Shown here piece by piece: positions 34,139 through 40,729 of a DNA stretch of 40,729 bases; position 1 is the stretch's first letter; the number at the start of each line of letters is the position of its first letter. The stretch lies in the NCBI GenBank assembly GCA_002309675.1, contig DBXX01000070.1:30171-70899 (forward strand). The letters are read 5' to 3'. A program made the translations under genes and the position numbers. The notes beneath the pieces were generated by a model. The model did no database searches. It saw only the letters and a program-made list of their open reading frames with translations, and was not told where the DNA came from. This stretch comes from Lachnospiraceae bacterium UBA1201 (GTDB taxonomy: Bacteria > Bacillota > Clostridia > Lachnospirales > Lachnospiraceae).

Positions 34139-34903
34139 ATGCATTTTCATGTTCTTACCCTGTTTCCCGAAATGATCCTTTCGGGCATGAATAACAGTAT
34201 TACGAAGCGTGCGGTCGAAAAGGATCTGATCCGGATCGACGCGATCGATATCCGCGCCTATACAGCGGATAAAAAGCATAATAAGGTCGACGACTATCCG
34301 TACGGCGGAGGTGCCGGCATGGTCATGGGGCCGCAACCGGTCTATGATTGTGTGCAGGACGTGAAGAAGGATCTGCCCGCGGATACGCCCGTGGTGTACT
34401 TAAACCCGCAGGGGCGTGTGTTCAACCAGACGATCGCGCAGGAACTGGCCGCGCATTCCGATATCATCTTTCTCTGCGGTCATTATGAGGGTATTGATGA
34501 GAGAGCGCTCGAACTGTGCGTGACGGACCATATTTCCGTCGGCGATTATGTGCTGACGGGCGGCGAACTGCCTGCCATGATCCTGATGGACTGCATTTCC
34601 CGCCTGGTTCCCGGCGTTTTGGGCAATGATACCTCGGCGGATGTGGAGAGTTTCCATGACAATCTGCTGGAATACCCCCAGTATACGCGGCCGGAGGAAT
34701 TTATGGGGATGCGAGTACCGGATGTGCTGTTATCGGGACATCATCTGAATATCGAAACATGGCGCAGACAGCAGTCGATTCGTCGCACCCTTGAGCGCAG
34801 ACCTGATCTTTTGGAGCAGGCGAACCTTACTCCGAAGGAACAAAAATACCTGAAATCCCTGCTGGAAGAAGCAGAAAATAAAGAAAATGAAGAAAAGTCA
34901 TGA
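34139..34903 (+). CDS. trmD: tRNA (guanine(37)-N1)-methyltransferase
   Basis: This 254-residue SPOUT-class enzyme methylates G37 next to the anticodon and prevents frameshifting. Typical segments are FHVLTLFPEMI, DDYPYGGGAGMVM, FLCGHYEGIDER and the trefoil-knot SVGDYVLTGGELPAM. The Arg-rich C-terminal half (WRRQQSIRRTLERRPDLL) binds tRNA. AGGAGGA lies just before the start. Confidence 0.97.
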   Translation: MHFHVLTLFPEMILSGMNNSITKRAVEKDLIRIDAIDIRAYTADKKHNKVDDYPYGGGAGMVMGPQPVYDCVQDVKKDLPADTPVVYLNPQGRVFNQTIAQELAAHSDIIFLCGHYEGIDERALELCVTDHISVGDYVLTGGELPAMILMDCISRLVPGVLGNDTSADVESFHDNLLEYPQYTRPEEFMGMRVPDVLLSGHHLNIETWRRQQSIRRTLERRPDLLEQANLTPKEQKYLKSLLEEAENKENEEKS

Positions 34904-34910
34904 TTTCCTC

Positions 34911-34939
34911 TTGCTTTTTAAGGGAAACCATGCTAAACT
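34911..34939 (+). promoter_or_regulatory. Promoter for rplS
   Basis: TTGCTT (34911-34916), a 17-base spacer and TAAACT (34934-34939), with a TG one base before it, form an extended -10 promoter. Confidence 0.5.
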
Positions 34940-34945
34940 TTAGAA

Positions 34946-35010
34946 GTTAATGTGATGGTCCGCTGGTGTCGCTTAGGATGCTATGAACGTCCCATATCAA
35001 ATTTTTTATG
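34946..35010 (+). promoter_or_regulatory. Candidate L19 leader RNA
   Basis: The leader between the predicted start and the rplS ribosome binding site can fold, with TGAT-GG near 34952 pairing with CC-ATATCA near 34992. L19 autoregulatory leaders are known before rplS in Bacillota; I rely on position and weak pairing, not on a recognised consensus. Confidence 0.35.
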
Positions 35011-35020
35011 GAGGTCGCAT

Positions 35021-35368
35021 ATGAACGACATTATTAAGAGCATTGAGCAGGCACAGCTCAAGACAGACATCCCTTCCTTCAACATCGGTGATACCGTTAA
35101 GGTATACGCTAAGATCAAGGAAGGCAACCGCGAAAGAATCCAGATCTTCGAAGGCACCGTAGTTAAGAGACAGAACGGCGGATTCCGTGAAACATTCACC
35201 GTTCGTAAGAACTCTAACGGCGTTGGCGTTGAGAAGACTTGGCCGCTTCATTCTCCTCGTGTAGAGAAGATCGAAGTAGTTCGTACCGGTAAGGTTCGCC
35301 GTGCAAAGCTTCTGTACCTCAGAGATCGTGTAGGTAAGAAGGCTAAGGTTAAAGAACTTGTAAAATAA
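35021..35368 (+). CDS. rplS: 50S ribosomal protein L19
   Basis: This 115-residue protein of the 30S-50S interface has the L19 signatures DTVKVYAKIKEGNRERIQ, FEGTVVKRQ, FTVRKNSNGVGVEKTWPLHSP and a basic tail (RRAKLLYLRDRVGKKAKV). The frame is open further upstream, but ATG 35021 after GGAGG gives the standard length. It has its own promoter in addition to possible read-through from trmD. Confidence 0.97.
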   Translation: MNDIIKSIEQAQLKTDIPSFNIGDTVKVYAKIKEGNRERIQIFEGTVVKRQNGGFRETFTVRKNSNGVGVEKTWPLHSPRVEKIEVVRTGKVRRAKLLYLRDRVGKKAKVKELVK

Positions 35369-35423
35369 TTAAACAACAGCCGTTTCGGCTTCCTTGTTTG
35401 ACTCGTTTTTTACGAGATTATTG

Positions 35424-35457
35424 GAGGACAGAGTCAAAAGATTCTGTCCTCGTTTTG
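35424..35457 (+). terminator. Intrinsic terminator after rplS
   Basis: GAGGACAGA (35424-35432) pairs exactly with TCTGTCCTC (35443-35451), followed by GTTTTG. A weaker hairpin AGCCG-TTT-CGGCT lies just after the rplS stop. The terminator is only ten bases before the next ATG, so read-through is likely. Confidence 0.7.
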
Positions 35458-35467
35458 TAGGTGGATC

Positions 35468-36016
35468 ATGAAATTATACGACGACTCAAATTCCCGGCGC
35501 GGTCTGCAGGCGCTCATCATGCTGATGCATATCGTAACCGTAGCTGCCTGCGTCCTGTTTCTGGGGCATATCTTCGGCAGCCGTTTTTCCATGGACGGCA
35601 GTTCCATGGCGCCGCAGATCGAGGATGAAGAGGTTGTATTGATCAATCGGGCCGTTTACGTGATCCGTGATCCCGAGCGTTTCGAACCGGTCCTGTTTGA
35701 GACTGAAAACGGGAAACGTACGATCAAGCGTGTGGTCGGCCTTCCCGGCGAGACCGTTAAGATCGTCGACGGTGTGATCTATATCAACGATACGCCGTTA
35801 GACCTTCCGGATTATATGATTCCGCTGGAAAATACGACCAGCTCCTCTGCGGGTGCCGTTACACTTCCGAGCGACTCCTACTATGTGCTCGGTGATAATC
35901 CACAGTTTTCGGAAGACAGCCGCAGTCCGACGATCGGTCTGATAAAGAAAAAAGATCTGATCGGAAAACCCTGGAGCGTGATCCTGCCAATTAAGAAGGC
36001 CAGGTTCATCCCTTGA
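35468..36016 (+). CDS. lepB: Signal peptidase I (first copy)
   Basis: This 182-residue S26 peptidase removes signal peptides from exported proteins. One transmembrane helix (about 15-37) anchors it, with the catalytic domain outside. Ser46 in DGSSMAP and Lys87 in RTIKRVVGLPGE form the catalytic dyad, and GDN..SEDSR is the closing motif. It lies directly after rplS and before rbgA. A second, divergent copy lies after rbgA. The short N-terminal tail distinguishes it from that copy. Confidence 0.93.
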   Translation: MKLYDDSNSRRGLQALIMLMHIVTVAACVLFLGHIFGSRFSMDGSSMAPQIEDEEVVLINRAVYVIRDPERFEPVLFETENGKRTIKRVVGLPGETVKIVDGVIYINDTPLDLPDYMIPLENTTSSSAGAVTLPSDSYYVLGDNPQFSEDSRSPTIGLIKKKDLIGKPWSVILPIKKARFIP

Positions 36017-36034
36017 ATAAAGGAGAGCGGATCC

Positions 36035-36898
36035 ATGAGTGAAATTAATAAACTGAATATCCAGTGGTATCCGGGACATATGGCGAAAGCCCGCCGGGCC
36101 ATGCAGGATGATATGAAACTGGTCGACCTGGTGATCGAGATCGTGGATGCCCGTATCGTTCGGAGCAGCCGTAATCCGGACATCGATAAACTGGCCGGTC
36201 AGAAGTCCCGTCTGATCCTTTTGAATAAGTCGGATCTTTCTGAGGACGCGGAAAATGCGCGATGGATCGCCCATTTTTCAGCGCAGAATATCGGTGTCGT
36301 TGCATTGGATGCGAGGTCCCGTACACAGATGAAAAAAGTAGTTGCCGCAGCGCAGGAAGCCTGTAAAGAGAAGATCGAGCGGGATAAAAGGCGCGGTATC
36401 TTAAACAGGCCGATCCGGGCCATGGTGGTCGGAATACCGAATGTCGGTAAATCCACCTTCATTAATTCGTTTTCCAATAGATCCGTTGCGAAGACCGGAA
36501 ACAAACCGGGCGTGACGAAGGGGAATCAGTGGATCCGGATCGACAATAAACTGGAACTTCTGGATACGCCCGGTTTGTTATGGCCGAAATTCGAAGATCC
36601 CGTCGTCGGGATGCATTTGGCGTATATCGGTTCCATCAATGATGACATCATCAACAAAGAAGAACTTTGTATGCATTTTATAGAGGAGATCCTGACACGT
36701 TTCCCGAATGCTTTTGATAAGCGTTATGAGATACAGTGCGAGGGTAAGAAACCACACGAGATCATGGAGGCGATCGCAGTGAAGAAAGCCTGCCTGGTAA
36801 AAGGCGGTGAACCGGATCTGAAACGTGTGGCTAACATGATCCTGGATGATTACCGGGGCGGACGTCTCGGGAAAATATCCATCGAGGTAGCGGAATGA
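36035..36898 (+). CDS. rbgA: Ribosome biogenesis GTPase RbgA
   Basis: RbgA (YlqF) is needed for late 50S assembly in Bacillota. The 287-residue protein has the circularly permuted GTPase order: WYPGHMAKARR at the N-terminus, G4 LNKSDL (near 63), then G1 GIPNVGKST (near 135), then G3 DTPGLLWPKF (near 176), and a C-terminal RNA-binding helical domain. Its stop overlaps the start of the next gene (ATGA). Confidence 0.96.
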   Translation: MSEINKLNIQWYPGHMAKARRAMQDDMKLVDLVIEIVDARIVRSSRNPDIDKLAGQKSRLILLNKSDLSEDAENARWIAHFSAQNIGVVALDARSRTQMKKVVAAAQEACKEKIERDKRRGILNRPIRAMVVGIPNVGKSTFINSFSNRSVAKTGNKPGVTKGNQWIRIDNKLELLDTPGLLWPKFEDPVVGMHLAYIGSINDDIINKEELCMHFIEEILTRFPNAFDKRYEIQCEGKKPHEIMEAIAVKKACLVKGGEPDLKRVANMILDDYRGGRLGKISIEVAE

Positions 36899-37539
36899 AA
36901 AACAAAAAGAAACCGAATGAACAGAATGGTATCAAAGAACAGGACTTTAAGTATCTGGACGAGGAAAATGCGAACGGCATAACCTTCTACGAGGACCGTA
37001 CGGATGCGATCAAGCATAAACCGATCTACTATGCGCTGATCGGTATTCTGTATGGAGTCATCCTGCTCCTGGTAGTCGGATTGATCCTGAAGATCTTTTT
37101 CTCGAGCGCGACCGTGGACGGTGAGTCCATGGATCCCGTTTTGCAGGACGGAGATGTAGTCATCACCAGTCACTATATCTTTTCTTCGCCGAAGCGTTAC
37201 GACATCGTTGTTGTTACCATTGACCGTGCCAATGGACTGAATTACGTGAAGCGTGTGATCGGTCTGCCGGGCGAAACGATCCAGATCAAGGATAGCAAAG
37301 TATACATCAACGGTGAACTGCTGGAGGATGACACCTATGGTTCGACCATGATCATCGATGGCGGTATCGCTTCGGAGCCGATCACGCTCGGTGAGAAGGA
37401 GTACTTCGTTCTCGGAGACAACCGCAGTGTCAGCCAGGATAGTCGTAAGGCGGAGATCGGCGTGATCTCAAAGGGACAGATCCGTGGAAAGGTCGTTTTC
37501 CGTATCGGTCCGTTCAAACGTTTCGGCCGAATCAAATAA
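36895..37539 (+). CDS. lepB: Signal peptidase I (second copy)
   Basis: This 214-residue S26 peptidase has a charged cytoplasmic N-terminus of about 43 residues, a transmembrane helix at about 44-68, Ser78 in GESMDP and Lys119 in YVKRVIGLPGE, then LGDNRSVSQDSRKAEIG. The catalytic dyad is intact, so both copies in this operon should be active. It overlaps rbgA by four bases and is followed by rnhB ten bases later. The long acidic/basic N-terminal tail could give different regulation or location from the first copy. Confidence 0.94.
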   Translation: MKNKKKPNEQNGIKEQDFKYLDEENANGITFYEDRTDAIKHKPIYYALIGILYGVILLLVVGLILKIFFSSATVDGESMDPVLQDGDVVITSHYIFSSPKRYDIVVVTIDRANGLNYVKRVIGLPGETIQIKDSKVYINGELLEDDTYGSTMIIDGGIASEPITLGEKEYFVLGDNRSVSQDSRKAEIGVISKGQIRGKVVFRIGPFKRFGRIK

Positions 37540-37549
37540 GGAGTTTCTC

Positions 37550-38311
37550 ATGACGATCAAAGAAATCGAGAACATATTAAAGAATACGCATCCGGAAAAA
37601 CTTCCGGATGCGCTTGCATTATATCAGAATGATACAAGAAGTGCCGTGGCTTCTCTTATAGTCAAATATCAGAAGGTGCATGACAACTATCTGGCTGAAC
37701 TGGAGCGCCTGGATCAGATGCTTCGTTATGAGGATCAGGAGCGTGAAAAGGGACGCAAAATCATCTGCGGAATAGACGAGGCGGGACGCGGCCCCCTAGC
37801 GGGCCCGGTCGTCGCTGCAGCTGTTGTATTGCCCGAAGGAACGAAAATCCTGTATGCAAATGATTCTAAGAAACTGACTGCAAAGAAGAGGGATGAACTC
37901 TTTAACGAGATCATTGATAAGGCTTTGAGTGTCGGTGTCGGGATCGCATCACCCGAACGCATCGATGAGATCAATATCCTTCAGGCGACCTATGAAGCTA
38001 TGCGGGAAGCGGTTTCAAAGCTTAGCGTGGTGCCTGATGTCAGCCTGAACGACGCCGTGACCATTCCGAAACTGAATATTCCGCAGGTCCCGATCATCAA
38101 GGGCGATGCAAAGAGCCTGTCGATCGCCTGTGCCAGCATTATCGCGAAGGTCACGAGGGATCGCATGATGGAAGAGTATGATAAACTTTACCCGGAGTAC
38201 GGTTTCGCAGGTCATAAGGGCTATGGAAGCGCCGACCACTATGCAGCACTGAAAAAATACGGAGCCTGCCCGATTCATCGTCGCAGCTTCCGACTGTTCG
38301 AGGAGGAATAA
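37550..38311 (+). CDS. rnhB: Ribonuclease HII
   Basis: This 253-residue enzyme cuts RNA in RNA-DNA hybrids and at single misincorporated ribonucleotides. The catalytic domain begins at ICGIDEAGRGPLAGPVVAAAV (Asp76, Glu77) and continues with KGDAKSLSIACASIIAKVTRD. About 70 residues precede it, the helical N-terminal extension seen in clostridial and bacillar RNase HII. ATG 37550 after AAGGAG is preferred over the in-frame upstream ATG at 37484 inside lepB. Confidence 0.95.
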   Translation: MTIKEIENILKNTHPEKLPDALALYQNDTRSAVASLIVKYQKVHDNYLAELERLDQMLRYEDQEREKGRKIICGIDEAGRGPLAGPVVAAAVVLPEGTKILYANDSKKLTAKKRDELFNEIIDKALSVGVGIASPERIDEINILQATYEAMREAVSKLSVVPDVSLNDAVTIPKLNIPQVPIIKGDAKSLSIACASIIAKVTRDRMMEEYDKLYPEYGFAGHKGYGSADHYAALKKYGACPIHRRSFRLFEEE

Positions 38312-38318
38312 ACAGCGC

Positions 38319-38672
38319 TTGGAAAACAAACGAAGGCTCGGAGGACGCTACGAACAGATCGCGGCAGAATACCTCCGGCAAAACGGCTATCGCATTATAG
38401 AACAGAATTTCTTCACTCGCATCGGAGAGATCGACATCGTTGCACGCGAAAAAAACTACCTGTGCTTCGTCGAAGTCAAATACCGTACCGGCCAAGCCTA
38501 TGGCTATGCCGCCGAAGCGGTCAACTACCCGAAGCAGAGAACGATCTGCCGCGTCGCGACCCTCTACATGAAGGCGCGGCGTCTGCCGCAGACCACACCG
38601 GTCCGCTTTGACGTCGTCAGCATCCAGGGCGAAGAGATCCGGCTGTTTCGCAATGCATTTCCAGCTCGCTGA
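38319..38672 (+). CDS. YraN/UPF0102 family nuclease-fold protein
   Basis: This 117-residue protein shows the UPF0102 pattern GRYEQIAAEYLRQNGYRI, then GEIDIVA (Glu37, Asp39) and FVEVKYR (Glu52, Lys54), which form a restriction-endonuclease-like active site. Its role is uncertain; links to DNA repair have been suggested for the family. It usually follows rnhB, as here. The start is TTG at 38319 with AGGAGGA 11 bases upstream; no better start is in frame. Confidence 0.88.
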   Translation: MENKRRLGGRYEQIAAEYLRQNGYRIIEQNFFTRIGEIDIVAREKNYLCFVEVKYRTGQAYGYAAEAVNYPKQRTICRVATLYMKARRLPQTTPVRFDVVSIQGEEIRLFRNAFPAR

Positions 38673-38690
38673 ACCTACACACATTGTAAA

Positions 38691-38730
38691 CCCCTGGGGA
38701 TATTGTTTGGCATGCCCCGGGGATTGCTTT
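38691..38730 (+). terminator. Terminator-like hairpin after yraN
   Basis: CCCC-T-GGGG (38691-38699) pairs with CCCCGGGG (38715-38722), eight pairs with one bulge, and is followed by ATTGCTTT. The U tail is weak. The C4G4 stem resembles the terminator at 12192, which also stands just before a copy of the palindromic repeat. Confidence 0.65.
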
Positions 38731-38762
38731 ATGCTCCGGTTTCACGGTTACAACCCTCCCTG

Positions 38763-38900
38763 TTGCGATCGCGGCGGGACAGTTCTCTGCGCGGTGAAAA
38801 ACGAACCTCTCAAATCAAAGGCGGAGCTCGGGGAACCCTTTCGACTTCTCGTTCGCGGGTTTTTCATCCGCTCGGTCACATGCCCGCCTCGTGCTCGCAA
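38763..38900. repeat. Imperfect-palindrome intergenic repeat, copy 2
   Basis: This 138-base copy of the element at 12275-12486 has its ends TTGCGA / TCGCAA as inverted repeats, and TGAAAAAC (38795-38802) pairs with GTTTTTCA (38859-38866). Landmarks shared with copy 1 in the same order are CGATCG, CGGCGG-ACAG-TTC, GTGAAAAAC, AAATC, CGGAGCTCGGG, CGACTTC, TTTTTCATC, TCACATG and CCG-C. It lacks roughly the middle 75 bases of copy 1. It contains no credible ORF. Confidence 0.7.
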
Positions 38901-39075
38901 ACATAGACTGAAACACCGAAACCGGAACAGAAAAGTTGTTCCCCGGGGATGACGAATAATAATGGCTCGGTGTTCATTCGATTCGCCCTGTAGTTGAATT
39001 CTTTCTCAGATGTAGGATGGCGCAATGTCCTTAAGATGTGTTATGATAAGCGCAGATGAAAAATCTTTCGATGAA
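38901..39075. other. Non-coding gap before the HTH-methyltransferase gene
   Basis: A structured stretch, AACACCGA (38912-38919) / TCGGTGTT (38967-38974), encloses an inner GGAACA/TGTTCC hairpin. A TATGAT at 39042-39047 could be a -10 box for the next gene, but no good -35 is seen. No gene is supported. Confidence 0.45.
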
Positions 39076-39090
39076 ACAGGAGGTTTTCGT

Positions 39091-40206
39091 ATGAATGAGT
39101 TGAGACTGAGGATCGCGGATCTGCGCCGCGCTAAGGGGTTAACGCAGGGACAGCTTGCGGATATCGTCGGTGTTTCTTTTCAGACCATCAGCAAGTGGGA
39201 GAACGGCGGCGCCATGCCGGACATCACGTATCTTCCTGTGCTGGCTAAATATTTCGATGTTTCGGTGGATCAGCTCATGGGGCTGGTTCCCCTTCCGAAC
39301 GAGGAATATATTCCTGCAGTTACGGAAACCGCCCAGTTTTGGAAGCAGAAGATGGAGTATCTGATCCGCTCACGCAAGAATTCGTTTAACGATGATTACG
39401 CTGAGTTTCTGATCCGGAACGTGTGGAAGATCGATCGTCCGGTCAATGTCCTGGACTGCGGTTGCGGTCTCGGCTTCCTGGGCACATTGTTTATGCCATA
39501 TCTGCCTAAAGGAAGCACCTATACAGGCATTGACATGACCGAACAGCTGATCGAAGAAGCGAAAAAGATCTTTGAGGGTTCGAACCTGGAGACCAAATTC
39601 CTCACGAAGGACGTGACTGAATATCAGGGCTTCGGAAAGTATGATATCGTATTTTGTAAAGCAGTTCTCCGGCACTTGAATGATCCCAAGGGGTTCCTTA
39701 AGAAGATCATTGAATTTGCGAAGAAGGACGGTTTGGTGATCTGCATCGATTCCAATCGCGAGTTTGAATGTGATGGCCTTTACGTGGACGGCATGGATTA
39801 TTTTACACTTTGCCGTCATGACGGCATGGATAAGCATTGGCGGACCGAACTGGAACAGCAGGGCCGGGATTATGCCGTCGCCATGCGTACCGCGCATATG
39901 ATGCGCGATCTGGGGCTTCGCGATGTGGAAGTGCGAATGAATGACAAGGTGAACTTCATTACCCCACAGAACTCCGATTACGAGCAGATCAAACAGGATT
40001 TCCTGCAGCATAACGACTGGTTCGGAAATCAAAGCAAAGAGGGACGGGAGCGTGCGATCGCATTTCTCGAGTCCCATGGCATGACCCGCAAGGAAGCCGA
40101 GTGGTTCTGCGACCGCAATTCGGTCATCAAAGATTTCTTTGACAAAAATCCGGATGCAGGTTACACTTTTGTAAAAGGAACCTTGATTTCCTTTGGAAAG
40201 AAATGA
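39091..40206 (+). CDS. XRE-type HTH domain fused to a SAM-dependent methyltransferase
   Basis: This 371-residue protein has a Cro/CI-type helix-turn-helix at about 1-65 (LTQGQLADIVGVSFQTISKWENG) and, after a linker, a class I methyltransferase domain with motif I VLDCGCGLGFLG (119-130), an acidic loop ending GID, and the later DIVFCKAVLRHLNDP. A C-terminal region of about 110 residues is unassigned. The fusion suggests a DNA-bound regulator that also methylates a small molecule, protein or itself, or a regulator that senses SAM. ATG 39091 after CAGGAGG is preferred over the in-frame ATG at 39025. The next gene is a Nudix hydrolase 34 bases downstream. The target is unknown. Confidence 0.82.
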   Translation: MNELRLRIADLRRAKGLTQGQLADIVGVSFQTISKWENGGAMPDITYLPVLAKYFDVSVDQLMGLVPLPNEEYIPAVTETAQFWKQKMEYLIRSRKNSFNDDYAEFLIRNVWKIDRPVNVLDCGCGLGFLGTLFMPYLPKGSTYTGIDMTEQLIEEAKKIFEGSNLETKFLTKDVTEYQGFGKYDIVFCKAVLRHLNDPKGFLKKIIEFAKKDGLVICIDSNREFECDGLYVDGMDYFTLCRHDGMDKHWRTELEQQGRDYAVAMRTAHMMRDLGLRDVEVRMNDKVNFITPQNSDYEQIKQDFLQHNDWFGNQSKEGRERAIAFLESHGMTRKEAEWFCDRNSVIKDFFDKNPDAGYTFVKGTLISFGKK

Positions 40207-40240
40207 ATGTAAATGGTTTGAAACGAGAAGGAGTACAGAT

Positions 40241-40714
40241 ATGTTAACGCAGGAAGAGATCAATCATACAAATTGGAGCCAGTCGGTCGCAGGTGTATGC
40301 ATCCGTGACGGAAAGGTTTTGCTGGCACGGCACACCTATGGGAACGGGACCGGAAAGCTGATCATTCCCGGCGGTTATCTGACCTTCGGAGAGCTCCCGG
40401 AGGAAACCGTGGTCAGGGAATACCTGGAGGAGACCGGTGTGACCGTAAAACCGAGCCGTTTGCTCGGCATCCGATTTAACGAAAAGGATTGGTATGCTGT
40501 CTTTGCCGTAACCTATGTGGAAGGCGAAGCCAGATCGGATGGTGATGAGAACAGTGAAGTGATCTGGATGGATATCGACGAGGCCCTGAAGAACGAAACA
40601 GTTCCCGGCCTGACGAAAGTCATGATCGAATGCGCGATAAAAACCGAAGGCATGATCCAGACCGACTATCCGACGACCTCACAGCGCACGATCCTCTATA
40701 CGGATCTTAAATAA
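40241..40714 (+). CDS. Nudix hydrolase
   Basis: This 157-residue protein has an exact Nudix box, G-x5-E-x7-RE-x-x-EE-x-G, within residues 45-67 (GYLTFGELPEETVVREYLEE). Nudix enzymes cleave nucleoside diphosphate derivatives, such as damaged nucleotides, nucleotide sugars or dinucleotides; the substrate cannot be told here. ATG 40241 follows GAAGGAG at seven bases; the frame is open further upstream into the previous gene. It is probably co-transcribed with the HTH-methyltransferase gene. Confidence 0.9.
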   Translation: MLTQEEINHTNWSQSVAGVCIRDGKVLLARHTYGNGTGKLIIPGGYLTFGELPEETVVREYLEETGVTVKPSRLLGIRFNEKDWYAVFAVTYVEGEARSDGDENSEVIWMDIDEALKNETVPGLTKVMIECAIKTEGMIQTDYPTTSQRTILYTDLK

Positions 40715-40729
40715 ATTACGGACGGATCG

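Noticed and set aside
38994..39018. TTGAAT and TAGGAT as a promoter for the HTH-methyltransferase gene
   Set aside because: The spacer is only 13 bases, too short for a sigma-A promoter.
1..40729. CRISPR array, tRNA, rRNA, insertion sequence or prophage
   Set aside because: No regular repeat-spacer pattern, cloverleaf, transposase, integrase or phage structural gene was seen on reading the window.

Overview
The window is a gene-dense chromosomal segment in which every supportable gene lies on the + strand. It looks like a Gram-positive anaerobe of the Bacillota, class Clostridia, and most resembles Lachnospiraceae. The reasons are the housekeeping gene orders (yceD-rpmF ... plsX-acpP-rnc-smc-ftsY; ylxM-ffh-rpsP-khpA-rimM-trmD-rplS-lepB-rbgA-rnhB-yraN), strong AGGAGG-type ribosome binding sites, a DNA polymerase I with a degenerate proofreading domain, and the WalJ / ACT / DUF711 neighbourhood. 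Base composition looks close to half G+C by eye. The taxon is an inference from gene content; no rRNA or tRNA gene is present.

Layout. 1-4931: the tail of ribulose-phosphate 3-epimerase, then a sugar block (SGNH esterase-like protein, GH36 alpha-galactosidase, aldose 1-epimerase) and a small membrane-anchored zinc-finger protein. 4959-12187: polA-coaE, then, from its own promoter, walJ, an ACT protein, a DUF711 protein and tmcAL, closed by a strong terminator. 12188-12747: a non-coding stretch with an imperfect-palindrome repeat element. 12748-17062: cofactor-dependent phosphoglycerate mutase (gpmA) and a two-gene ABC transporter. 17248-19131: pta, yceD and rpmF. 19132-19575: a regulatory region with a promoter, a 35-codon leader ORF and a terminator-like hairpin in front of carB. 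19576-29818: carB, plsX, acpP, rnc, smc and ftsY. 29836-38672: ilvA, then the SRP / ribosome-maturation / protein-export block. 38673-39090: a second copy of the palindromic repeat. 39091-40714: an HTH-methyltransferase fusion and a Nudix hydrolase.

Two regulatory arrangements stand out. First, gpmA has a near-consensus promoter with a GGTTAG-N6-CTAAC dyad at its start site. A second dyad of the same spacing lies in the gpmA/ABC gap, where it also forms a terminator-like stem. The half-sites resemble DtxR-family boxes. Metal-dependent control of a metal-independent glycolytic enzyme together with a possible metallophore transporter would be a metal-sparing switch. Second, carB is preceded by a short ORF with a strong ribosome binding site and a pyrimidine-rich 3' half. 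Its stop codon touches a U-tailed hairpin, the geometry of the nucleotide-sensing pyrBI attenuator of enteric bacteria, which would be unexpected in a Clostridium relative. The 5' end of that transcript can also pair with sequence about 200 nt downstream through some 19 base pairs.

The remaining genes are mainly core functions: replication and repair (polA, smc, rnc, rnhB, walJ), translation and ribosome assembly (rpmF, rpsP, rplS, rimM, trmD, rbgA, tmcAL), protein targeting and export (ffh, ftsY, ylxM, two signal peptidases), lipid synthesis (plsX, acpP) and central metabolism (pta, carB, ilvA, coaE, gpmA).
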